From NCBI GenBank assembly GCA_001953115.1, contig LSSL01002637.1, forward strand, positions 1 through 25,838: 25,838 bases of DNA, in the 5' to 3' direction. Every line of letters starts with the position of its first letter. Position 1 is the first letter of the stretch. The DNA comes from Smittium mucronatum. Taxonomy: Eukaryota > Kickxellomycota > Harpellomycetes > Harpellales > Legeriomycetaceae. Made by a program: the position numbers and the translations under genes. Positions 1 to 11,825 of the stretch are shown here, piece after piece. The notes under the pieces were generated by a model that saw nothing but the letters and a program-made list of their open reading frames with translations, had not been told where the DNA came from and did not search any database.

Positions 1-1834
1 CTATATAAACAGCTTGCATTCCCACTTTTTGGGATGCAGGATTTTCAATTAATTTTATTCTTTTATTTCCTTTTTTCCCTTTATATCTTGTTCAAAAATA
101 AATACTTTCCTTAGTTTAATCCGGCATCAATATACCCCTTTAAAAAACTCAATATATATAATAATTATTTTAATTTTTATGATTTGCGCCTTAAGTAAAA
201 ATTCCTAGTTTTATCGAGTCAGTTTTTATATTAACTTTAAAATTAATTTCCCGTAATATATATATATATCGAGTCAGTTAGCTGTTTTTTAGCATTTAGT
301 TGCGAAAAAATCGATCCTAAAGTATAAATATGCGCATCCTATACTAATTTCTGTATAAAAAGTTCATTAATGGAATAAAATGTGTCAAATTTTTAATATT
401 TATTACCTTTATAATATTTTTGTCGATTAAATTGCAGGTTTATAAGTGAGCTTTTTCAAAATAGAATTAGAATATGTAATCAAACATTGCTAAAAAAAAT
501 TTCTTCTCTGGAGATATATTTAATCCCTAATAAAATTTTGGACTTTTAATCCTAACAGATATAAAAAACAGGAGTTTTTCTTAATTTAAAAAACAGATTA
601 AAGACTTGATGAGCCAAATCTAGGGAATCGCGATCAGTTTTAAACATTAAAAAAATATTATTTAAATAATTCTGTGGCTCAGAATAACTGCTAGGATGGA
701 TTTTAAATTAAATATGTTTCTCTTTTCGCTCTAGCTTATGTCAATTCTGGTGTGTGAAATTGGAAATTTTACTTGAAATTTTATAGCTTCCATATTTTTT
801 ATAACAGCAAATTTCTATCCACTTTCTACCTAAATTAAAAATGCCTCTCATAAGCTAACGGATAATGTCAAATTAAAAAATGACAACATTTTATTGGATT
901 AATAGTGTTTAAAATCCATTTTTCATCAGAAAAGCGTTAAAAATAAACCATGGATTTTAGACAATAAAAGCTATTTGTGATTCACGTATTGTTCCAAATC
1001 CCGGTAAAAGTGTTTGAACCACTTAGATGGTTAATTAACGGCCTAATTTCTCAGTACATGTATGTGCACAAATATTTACTTCCTATTTACAACATATCAA
1101 TATAGATATTTCGCTACAAATATTGTTTAAAAAGTTTTCAATATTGAAAACATCTTTTTTTATAATATTATCATATAAGATGTCTCCATTACTTTATAAA
1201 TAAAAATTTTCTAATCTTTAAATATAATTTATATTATCAGAGATCTACTGCAGTTTTTAAATCAGTTATGCTTTAAAATTTAAGAATACTTAGTTTTTTA
1301 ATTATTTTTTATTTTGTTTATGAATTAATCATTTAATAAAAAAAGTTTTTTTAGTTTTTATTTGTCAGCGATAAGATATATAATGTGGATTGAAACAATT
1401 TTCTCTTAAATTTGATTTATATTTTCAATTTATTTTAAATTATTTGACTTTATATGGTTATAATATATTTCAAATTCCGGCTAAATTCATATTAATTCTA
1501 TCAAAATTATTCTTTTATTTGAAATAATATATATTTTTAAAATTATTTTATATTTTACATTCAAAATAGAATCCTAATTTGTCAATAATATTTACGTTTG
1601 TCTTGAATATTATAAGAAATATCCTATTTACCTTTTTAATTCCTAATAAGATAATTACAAGTTAGCAAATCGTCTCATGCTAGTATTTTATTTCCTTCAT
1701 TAATCTATTTTTAAAAAATCAAAATTATCATTATATCAAAATCTATAATATAAAAATTCCTCCTCATTAAAATGGCCCAAAAGATATTAATATGTAGTAT
1801 GAAAATTATATTATTACATTATATATATATTGCA

Positions 1835-1910
1835 AGTGGATTTGATCCCTGTGTAGATTTGACTCTTAACTGGTAACTTTAATCCTTAATATGATCTGAT
1901 TTTATTAAAA
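1835..1910 (+). repeat. Dispersed GTGGATTTGATCC-type repeat, copy 1
   Basis: This copy begins near GTGGATTTGATCCCTG and continues through TTTAATCCTTAATATGAT and CTGATTTTATTAAA. The reverse complement of 4221-4303 shows the same order of words (GTGGATTTGAACCCT, then GATTTGATCC, then TTGATCCTTAA, then CTGATTTAATTAA), so the two are diverged, oppositely oriented copies about 2.3 kb apart. No coding capacity is seen. They could be degraded ends of one old element or independent dispersed copies. Confidence 0.45.
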
Positions 1911-4220
1911 GTAAATTTTATTGAGCATTAATAATATTATTGAATATATATCCAACTAATCTAAACGAAAAAAATTGACTATATATTTTTACTTGTAATT
2001 AATCATTTATGCATAGTATTTTTAAAGAGGAATTTCATTATTTTTTATTCAAAGAAAAATTATATTTTTATAAGTATAAATTCATGTAGAATTATTACAA
2101 CTTTAAGATAATGAATCGAAACAGAATAAATGCAACTAGCTTTAAATATATTAAATACGCAATTTTCGTCAGTAATATGTTTAATAGTTTTTAAAAAAAA
2201 AAATTACACGGAGGCATAACATAAGTTTGTTTTAAATCTTTATCCCTCAAGCTTTATACCTCTACTATAATTCTAGCCATTTATCCAATAAAATTTTTAA
2301 TGATAAATGTTATTATAAAGCTTTTTATCTCCATAAAGATTAAAAATTTAATAAAATAAGCATTATTAAAGATATAAATTTTTTTATTAAGTTAATATAT
2401 ACAACCTATTAATCTGAATATCCATCTCAAGATATCTAATTACCGTTTTATTTGAATTAAATTTAGTAAATAGCTGCATTTAAACGCGTTTAATTTTTAT
2501 ATTATATAAATTTTCTACCTATTAGTGATACTTAACTAGATTTTTTGAATTCTAAATTCTTCAATATTCATTATTGTAAATTTGAATGATAATCAGAACA
2601 ATATAGTGCTCATATTATAATAAATGATTATCTGGAATGAAATAAGAAACAAAAATATTAACTTATATGGAAATTAACTCTACAATAAATATATTAGGGT
2701 TTAATTATTATATAAAAAAAATATTTTAGTAATAAATTTTTACAATTTCATTTCGAAAATACAATAATTGCAACTATGCTACACATTAACACGTTCAAAG
2801 TTAAAAACATTAGAAATCTAAAAAAATCAGTGACTAAATTATGCTATCATTAAAACAAAAATATTATAAATATTCATAAACTTTGTCAAGTTTACTTAAA
2901 AAATTATTTAAAGTTATATTTTTTAGCCAAAAAATCACTTACAAGCAGCTAAATTAACTTGGTACATATTAAATTTTATTAAAAAATTAGATGAAATAGT
3001 TAAAACATGTATTATTAAATTTAATTAATTAAATTCATTTCAAAACAAGCACCTATTTTTGATAATGAAATTTTAGATTTGACCAGAAATAATTGAAATT
3101 CTCTTTTAAAATTGTCACTCATAAATAATTATTCATAACGAAAATTTGTAATGATTTATCGAAATTTCTATTAGTTAAATTTTTATTGATAAAATCAATA
3201 TTATTAGGAACTTATGAACTCTATAATTCGATAAAAAAATTTACATAAATAATCTTTAATAACAATATTCAGAAAGTTTTTGGTTGAGGAATTAAATATA
3301 TTTGATAATTTTTTTATAATTTATTTAAATTTCAAATTATATATAGTTAAAATGATAAATAATACTTTTGCGATTTTTAATATCCTTATATAGATATTAC
3401 GGATTTTTAAATAAAAAAGTTGTTTATTTCTTTATAACATTTTTATTTCTTAATATCATTTTCATTTAACTGACGCGCTTACTTTTTTGGTGAAATTGTA
3501 TTTTTTTCGCGAAATCATCTTTATTCGAAATCGTTATTCAATTGAATTCAAATTTTAAAAAATGAGCAAATTTTTCGATAGAAAAATTGATTTAGTTGTA
3601 GAAAATGAGAACTATAGTCACTTTTCTAAATTTAGAAACGGTAAATAAGAGAAATTGAAACCATAATTTCATTGGATTAACCCCTTTCTCAGCCATATAT
3701 TTAAAAAGTGAAATTTATAATTATTTTGGATTCTAATTCACTTCCAAAAAAATTATTAAAATATTAAAATATTATTTTCTAATATAAATTGCTATGCTTT
3801 ATAGGTATATTTAGATTTTTTGTATTTTTTTACATTGGATAGTTTATTTTTGGTATTAATCTTGAATAAATTGTGAAAAAAAGATCATTAGCTTTTTTTA
3901 ATCTAAATTTAGGTTTCAAAAAGAGATATATGCATTTTTATTTTGTATACACAAGGAATTATTTATATTATTCTATAATAAATCATTAACTGGAGAGTGA
4001 TCTTTAATGATATTTAAAAAAGCGACAGGACATTTATTTCAAAACAAAAAGTTTTATTTCATAACTTTTATTATTTTTTTTAAATAATTTATATTTTCCA
4101 AAATCCAATAATCAGAAAATTTCTAATCTTTTTTATAAAAGAATAACTAGGATAAAAAAAATTTTGATGGTTTTTTTCTTTATGGGTGTATAGGGTTCAT
4201 AAATTCTCTAATAATGAATC

Positions 4221-4303
4221 TTTTTATTAATTAAATCAGAAAAAATCCACTTAAGGATCAAACCAAAATTTGAGGATCAAATCCAAATAGGGTTCAAATC
4301 CAC
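4221..4303 (-). repeat. Dispersed GTGGATTTGATCC-type repeat, copy 2 (inverted)
   Basis: Read on the minus strand, this matches 1835-1910 over roughly 75-80 bases with scattered differences and one small insertion. On the plus strand it contains GGGTTCAAATCC, which resembles a tRNA B box. I see no A box upstream and no tRNA fold, so I do not call it a tRNA or a tRNA-derived SINE. Confidence 0.45.
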
Positions 4304-4861
4304 GTAAAACAAATTTAAATAACCTTTTCATTGTGATATAAAATTCCCTGAAAGATTTACTTTCTATTGAGTAAAATTAAAAAATAATGTCACTCTCCAA
4401 CGCAGATACAGATTTTTCCTGAATAGCATTAAATCCTTGTTAATTTTAATTATATTAAGGGTAATTTGAATTTTTTCTGATAAGTAATAATTTTTTTCTT
4501 TATAAATTTTAATTCTCATTTATCAAGAGCAAATTTCGAAAATTTTCAAAAAAGAACAACGGGTTTTTAGATTTAACGGACATAAATATGTGGAAAAGTC
4601 TTATAATCCTGGTTTTTTTAATAGGCTCACAGTGTTAGCTGTGCTAAACACAATAATTTTAAAAGCTCATTTATTAGTTTAAAATTATTATTCTAAAGAT
4701 TATAATTAAAATAAAATATAAAATATGTTCAAGTAATTGAATTATACTTAATAATTAAATGGTATGAAATTTAGTACTATGAATATCCCTATAATTTTCA
4801 ATAAATTAACACAGAGAAAAGAATTATTCTAAAAATTAATGACTTTGTCTTAGGTCTTTAT

Positions 4862-6410
4862 TTGAATAGTTTTGTACTATTTTTGTTATATTTTATTAAT
4901 ATTTTCTGTTTTCTAAGCACAGTGAAACTCTTAAAATATTTTGTACAAAGAATAAGCTTCTTTGTATTTGGATGTGGTAATAATAATATTCAAAGATCTT
5001 TCGATATCTATTGGGCTAAAAAATATAATAACCTTTATAATGTGAATGAATGGATCTGTAAAAATAATATCCCTTTGATTTCAAAGACATGTATGAAATA
5101 CTTTCCAAAAATATATCTTAGAGTTAATAGAAATAAAATCTTTAATTAACCAAAAAATATTCTAATTGATCAAATAATCTATCATTTTTGCCTTGCGATC
5201 AATTTTAACTAGAGATTACCATGATATATTACATTGGTAGAAAATTTAGACTTGATAGATTATACTGGATTTACTCATCTTTGTTGTTTTTTTTAAATTT
5301 ATTAAAGAGGGATTTTACATAAATTTCAGAATAATAAACCTTTTTAATTATTATAAGATGTATAGTATTATAAATTTATTATTATAATAAGTATTCCCGT
5401 GTATTTTTAGCATATTTTATTCTTTAAAAAAATTATTTATAAAAGTAATGGGATTATTTTTAGGTGGTAAAGTGCTACATCGAGTTTTTTGTGCAAATGT
5501 TTGATCGTGGATTTAAACTCGGATTTATATTGTGTGAAATTTTTCTAATTATCACAAAAAAGATCTTTTAAGAATTCCTTTATGATTTAGGACTTTTTCT
5601 TATATAATAAAAGCTAAATTATATATATTAAACCTTTAAAAATGGGTGCTTAAACTTTAAAATGGGTCATAATTATCTATAAATCGTTTGAATTTTACAT
5701 TTAGAATTAACAATGATATATATGTAGCGTTAAATATTTTTTAAACATTTATTTTATCTATTTTTTTCGCAATGCTTTTTTGTGTTTATTTTCATTATCG
5801 GAAATAATAAGATAATTTTTGAAGTTAAGAATTCAAACCACCTCACGTAAAAAAATAATATAGTATAAACCATATATCAATATTCGTATTTGTATTCCGA
5901 AAATATTAATATAAGATAATATTCAGAAAAATCCACAGATTATTTATGTATATGAGTTAACAGATATCTTAATATTTAATTTTAATTCTATAAAAAAAAA
6001 CTATATTCCAGCCAGAAACAATATATTTATATTCCTCATCTAAAAATTTAACAGTGTATCTTCATTTTTTTAAATAAACTAAAGCGAAAATTAATATTTA
6101 TTTAAATTTTAAAAAGATATGAAAAATGTTCAGTTGACAACCGAATCAAAAAACTACGATAAAGATGTGTTAATTTAATAAAATTTAACAGCTTTTCTTT
6201 AATGTTCCACTTTTAAAATTTTTTAATGAAAATATAGGTAAAGGTGTAAAATTGGGTAAATTCATTTTTTTCCTTTTCATAGAGCAGGTAGTTTTATTTA
6301 AAATTCAGAATTTTAATGAAGGATATAGTGTTTAAAACAACCCTTAAATAATATCATAAGAAAAAATCAAATATAAAATATAAAATTTTAAATAAACTAA
6401 GTTCATCTCT
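4862..6410. other. Gene-free AT-rich stretch
   Basis: I find no defensible gene. A 95-codon open frame at 4862-5149 starts with TTG, has the base composition of its surroundings and resembles no family I know. A frame of this length is expected about once by chance in a window this AT-rich (see rejected items). Confidence 0.5.
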
Positions 6411-6500
6411 AGTTTACCGGCTGCGCTCGATAGGAATTAGGTTCATCCTACCAACCAAGAAACGCCTTTCGGAAACGCGCCAAGTAACCTGGATTACTGT
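6411..6500 (-). mobile_element. Short degraded copy of the GC-rich retroposed family
   Basis: This is a sharp GC-rich island in an AT-rich background. Read on the minus strand, TTTCTTGGTTGGTAGGATG, then CCTAATTCC, then CGCAGCCGGTA line up in the same order and spacing with CTTTCGGTTGGTATATTG, CCTCTTTCC and CGCAGCTGGTA of the copy at 20738-21300. The upstream words AGTAATCCAGGTTACTTGG and AGTAACCTCAG also correspond. The AATAAA/poly(A) trailer of the other copies is not recognisable here, so this is a fragment or an older copy. The open frame at 6414-6596 on this strand is incidental to the island. Confidence 0.5.
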
Positions 6501-9500
6501 TTTTTTGGGCAGTAATAGATTAATCTCAATTTCTATAATAAAAAATTCAGTTAAGACTATTGATTTAAGACTGGAGCCAACTTTAAGGATTTTCAAGATT
6601 AATGTCCTATTTAAATCTGTTACTGAATAAATTTTCTTTTCTAAAGAAGAAACATAATTCGATATTTGACTTATTGTCTAACTCGGGACATGTAAACCGA
6701 AAGTTTTGGGAAATTTTTTTAAATTGCTCGTTCCATCCTGTATCAAAAACGCATTCTTTTTATTTTATTTCATTCTGAATCTTTTTTCACCGTGCTATTA
6801 ATTAAAGAAAAGGATAGAAAAAAGCTGTACTAAATTTTAGCGTAGTTCTCTTCAAAAATTAAATTTTTATAGACCTTAAAACATAAAAAAGTGGAACATG
6901 TAGTTCTTTTGAAAAATAGGTAGCAAGCCGATAATAGCGGATGCAATTATTAAACCAGAATATATTTATAATAATGTATCATTTCCTCTTTATTCGCTAA
7001 ATTTAAAAATAAATTGAGTTATTTTAACTATTTTCGAAATTATTTTCAATTATTGACTATTTTTGCAATTTTTTCTTTCAATAATTAAATTTTAATAAAT
7101 TTTTATAAAATTTCGATAATGATTAAAATAATTCAAATGGCATCCGAGTATGTTTAATTATATTGATGTGAAATAATAATTAGAAAAATTTTTATTTATA
7201 AGTTTATAATTATTTAATAGATAAATTATTTTCAGCCTCTAATTATCGCATAAAATTTTAGTTGATTATAAATTCTAAAATATAGAAACAAATTTTTAAA
7301 AAATTCAGAATAATAAAACCACTGTTAGTTAATAAATTAATGAGTATATATTATGTCTAGTTTTTTATTTAATACGTATCTCTCAACTATTAATGATTAT
7401 TTTCTAAAGCCTCTAAGTTTTAAAATCAGAATTTAGATAAGAATAGAAACAAGATTTAACTGAAATAAATTCTTTTTAAAAAACCTCTAGATTCTAAATA
7501 TGTAAGACAATTAAATTTTAGTGATTCAATTTTTAAGCTATTCCATTTTATATTTATCTTTTGATTGTTGAATAAAAATTTAAAATGATATGCTTTTGAT
7601 AAAATTGTTATTTTTTGTATTTTCGTATAATATATATGATTGGCAATTAGAAGCTATTTTTAAGAAATATTAGTTAAATTAGATTATTGTATCTTTATAA
7701 GTGAATTAACTTTTCCTCTTTTCCCTCAAATGCTTTTTATGCTTAATTTAATCGATTTTTTTGTAAATGCATAAATATGTAAGCATTTTTCTTTTTTTTT
7801 TATTAAGCTTGAATTATTTTAGGATCAAATTTACTAAAAATATATTGTTACAGGTTAAAAAAATCTACCTATAAAAAAAATTAAAATGTGGAATATGGAA
7901 TATATGTGTTTAATAATATCACTTTATCTAATTGTATTATATCAATAAAAATATAAATTAAATATTTCCTCCATTAATTATATTATTTGAAAAAATAAAT
8001 TTATAATAAAATGCTTAGTAGATTGGTTTTTTATCATAATGATATAATTCGAGATTAAAATTATTACGACTTGTGTGAAAATTTTATAGCAGCAGAGTAT
8101 AAGGTAAATTGAATTATTAATATCAGTTTATATAAATTATAAATTTAAAATAAATCTCAAATAATAAAAAGTAATCTTTTCTTTAATTTAATAATTGTTA
8201 TTAAATAATTTAAAATCTTATAACTGATTTGATTATCTAATATTTTATTAAGAAATAAAATTAAATAAAAAATGGAACATAATATATATATATATATTAG
8301 AAATTTAATTTTTATTTTATATATTTTAGTAAACCAAATAAATGTAATTAAATTTTTTGCGTGCTTATTAGGTTTTAAAGTATATACATCTTAATAATAG
8401 ATACTACTCAACCATATAGTGATAATGTGTATTTAGATAATATTAAAATAATATTATGTTATAGATAGGAAAAATAGATAATTTTTCTGATATTTATTAT
8501 AAAATAAAATCACTTCTTTTTAAATATTTCCATAAAATAAACACTATATTTTATACTTATTGTTTAGTGAAATAATTATATAATAATAATTATAAAGTAT
8601 TAGTTATGAATTTACAGCGCTTCTTTTATTTACTATAATTAACAAAGAAATATAATGCTATTTTATATTTAATTTCTATTATAATTGCAGAGGTTTTATA
8701 AAATACATATTAGTAAATAATTGCATCGATGTTATTATAAACACAAAATCTCCGATTTTTAAAATGAATATATAAAAAAAATCTTTTTTTGAGATTCAGT
8801 TTATAGATTTTTGAAATTATTATTAAATAAGAAATTTTATGAAAATATTTTTGATATTTCCAACTTTAAATATGAATTTATTTTCCTTATAAAAATATAT
8901 TTTTATAGAAAGTGATTTTCGAGAAAAATACTACGTTAAATTTAAAATCATGTTTTGAAATAAGGTCAATAAGACACTTATTTATTGCAAACATTATATC
9001 TTCATATATTTACATAATGTTAATATTTATAATTCAAAAATTAATACTATCTAGAAATATTTTTATTTGATTATCGAAAATTAAAAAAAAAATTGAGGGC
9101 AATTTCCATACTTTTTTATATTATGTATCAATAAATATTTCATCATATTAATAAAATATCTTTGGAGTTTAATAATTTATTTTTATTTTTTATATACAAT
9201 AATCAAAAGATATTTAAAGAAATTAACAAGTAAAAATCAAAAAAATTTACATTCTGCAAGTATTTATCACCATTAAATTATTATCCAGACATCCCGAAAT
9301 CCAATACCAATCCGTAAAACCTTTTATTCACAGCATTTTTCATCATTCAAATCTGCAATTATTCATTAAAAAACTTATGATTTTCTTTGCTGAATTTTCT
9401 TTCGCTTAATCGATATAATTAAGCTCTTTTTAGGAATCAGTTAAATTTTCCATTTTTGTGTTATAGGAATAGATATAATTTTTGATAAAAATTTAGGCTA

Positions 9501-11215
9501 CGATATCAATGCGAGCAGTTTTTAAAATAAAAACATATTATCAACCCAAATGCATTTCAAAAAAAAAAAGTTATATCTTTAATCAGAGAACTCTCCAGTT
9601 CCAAGTCATTTGGATCTGATGAAGCTGGGCTCATTTTTTTGGCTAAATATTTAATAATTCTGGAAACATAATTTCCAAATCGCCTAAAATTAATAATTTA
9701 GCTCTATTCTAAATAAGAAATAATAATATCATTTTATTTATAACTAACTTCATTTAAAATTATAAATTGAATAGATTCCATATTATTTAAAAAATATCCG
9801 ATTTAATTTAAACAGAAAACTCATTTAGAAAATATGGATTTTAATTTTTTCAATCTTTTACTTCAATGATTTGTTTGATAAGTTAAATTTTTCACTAGTT
9901 TATTATTGATTAATTGATGAATTTTAATTTTATATACCGAAAAACACTACTAATATCTATATTTATTACTTTAAATACCTTATAATATATAGGAATGTAC
10001 TGTAAAGTTTTGGTATAAAAATAAAAGTTCAGAGGAGTCAAAAGGCAGTCGCAAATCTTTTCAAAGGTCAAGACCATTATTAATAAAACATTAATTGATA
10101 CATAATAGGGCACATTTATTGAAAATATCTATTTTAAAATATCGAATAGTTCTGAGAAATTCATTATAATGATTCTTTTCTTTTTTTAGTTAAAAGTGAT
10201 GATTTTTTTGTTTTGTTAATGGATATTATGACCTACCCAATTCTCCCAAAATTATAAGAATAGAATGTGTTCACAAAAATGTTGGAAACATTGAAATATT
10301 TCTTTTATGCATCTTAACACAATTGTTAGTTGTTTTTACAATGCGTTTAAGGTAAATTTCAGCAATAGAGACATAAAATTTTACTGGCCCTATTCCTATA
10401 AAAATTATATTAATCTATAAGGAAACTCTTTTATGGTGCAGCCGCCTTACTTAAGTATAATTTTTATTTCTTTTTTCGGATTTATTAAATTTAACACAAA
10501 AAAAATTTGGTCTTGGGCTAATGTAACAATGAAAATAATTTTGGGCTCTATTTTTAAGCAATCTGTCGATATATTTAGCCAATAAAATACATCATCACAA
10601 GACGCTGATGAAAGTGGTTAAAACTGGTGTCTTGTTAACCGAATAATTTCCCATATATCGCATATCACGGAACAATTTATTTAATTTCATAAAAATAACA
10701 CATTTTTATCAATTTTGTAAATTTCTTTATAACTAAAATCGTCAATATTTCAGTGAATAAAAATGGTGAGGATAGCAGAATTTATTATTGAATGTCAAAA
10801 TTTAGTGATGGTTATCAGATTTCGGTCGGCTGGGTAAGGTTCCAGTATTGTTAATATTTTAAACAATTAAAATAACAAAATTTCCATTATTTAGTACAAT
10901 TTATTAAATTAAAAATTTATCTATTTTTCAAAGTGACACGGCTATTAGCCTATTTACATTCTACACTTTTTTTGATACTTAAAATAAAAAATAAATTAAT
11001 ATTTATATAATTATATAATTTGGAGGGAAAAAAAGTATTGAAAATATAGCAGAAATTTCGATAAAATAATTGATTGACATAGTAGGTGAAATGAGCAGAA
11101 GGCGATAGTACTCAAACGGGTTTTGTAATTAAGTCAATATCTGTATCTCGCTATTGTTTTTTAATCTCTGTTTATATTTGAAATGTAATTTTATGAAGGT
11201 ACAATCTATCGCATA
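6501..11215. other. Gene-free AT-rich stretch
   Basis: No gene, RNA gene or recognisable element was found. A run of alternating AT lies at 8281-8299. Slightly less AT-rich patches occur around 10430-10650 and 10800-11130, but no frame stays open there and no protein family is recognisable. They may be the last traces of old insertions. Confidence 0.5.
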
Positions 11216-11517
11216 TCAAAAATTATAAATTACAGATGATGCTGTAGTATAAATGTTTGATGTTTCGACTTTTAAACCAATAGGTATTAAAGCCTTCTCC
11301 CTTTCAATCGATAGAAATCTCAAGAATATCCATCTGTTTTGTTTACAAATAGCATAAAGATTCATGTCGCTAATCCTGAAACCCTCCCTTATGTAAATAA
11401 TTTCTGTACTAAATATTAAATGGGAGCATTTCACCATTTTTTGCTTCGCCAACAATAATTGGCACACACCATTTTTTTATCACCCCATACACTTTGTCAA
11501 AGAGAAATTGAGTAAAT
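11216..11517 (-). pseudogene. Possible broken gene of unknown family
   Basis: On the minus strand an 83-codon frame (11467-11216) overlaps a second open stretch in another frame, running from about 11530 to a TAG at 11409-11411. The second stretch includes KKWCVPIIVGEAKNGEMLPF; the first continues with STEIIYIREGFRISDMNLYA and SIEREKALIPIGLKVETSN. Residue use in both looks protein-like, and the DNA is clearly less AT-rich than its surroundings. A single frameshift near 11415 would join them into roughly 100 residues. The first codon of the longer frame is GTG, not ATG, so no true start is visible. I recognise no family. It lies about 300 bp upstream of, and divergent from, the hydrolase gene. 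A chance open frame in a GC-richer patch is the alternative. Confidence 0.3.
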
Positions 11518-11825
11518 AAATTTAGCCAACAAAATCAATTTATTTTTAATTTACGCGAGTACATGTTATGTCATGTAAACACAAAAGTATAAATTAGGAA
11601 ATATATAGATCTGGGTAAAATTCGATTTTTAAAGGGGAATATAATATCAGATCAGATTAAAGGATTACTGATAAGATATTAAATTACCACCAAAAACATA
11701 AATATACTCATATAAATGATAATTAATAAATCATATTAGATTTTGAAATTAAATATTTATGTATTTTTTTCAGTATGTATTTCGAAGATTTTAAGATACA
11801 TCATATACTATAATTACACATCACA

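Larger units (their letters stand above)
1..4861. other. Gene-free AT-rich stretch
   Basis: I see no gene here. All six frames are broken frequently and the base composition is uniformly AT-rich. The only structure noted is a 12-base word, ATCGAGTCAGTT, present twice at 213-224 and 268-279 with a short TA run just before the second copy, and the inverted pair of repeats listed separately at 1835-1910 and 4221-4303. Confidence 0.6.

Noticed and set aside
4283..4303. tRNA B-box-like GGTTCAAATCC
   Set aside because: No A box at the proper distance and no cloverleaf could be drawn; the word belongs to a dispersed repeat.
4862..5149. 95-codon plus-strand open frame
   Set aside because: It begins with TTG, has background base composition and matches no known family. 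With stops making up roughly 9% of random codons at this composition, a frame of this length is expected about once in a six-frame scan of this window.
6414..6596. 60-codon minus-strand open frame
   Set aside because: Only its last 20 or so codons lie in the GC-rich repeat fragment; the rest is AT-rich background. It is better explained by the repeat than as a gene.
9910..10113. 67-codon minus-strand open frame
   Set aside because: It is short, rich in residues favoured by AT-rich DNA, and shows no motif or start support.
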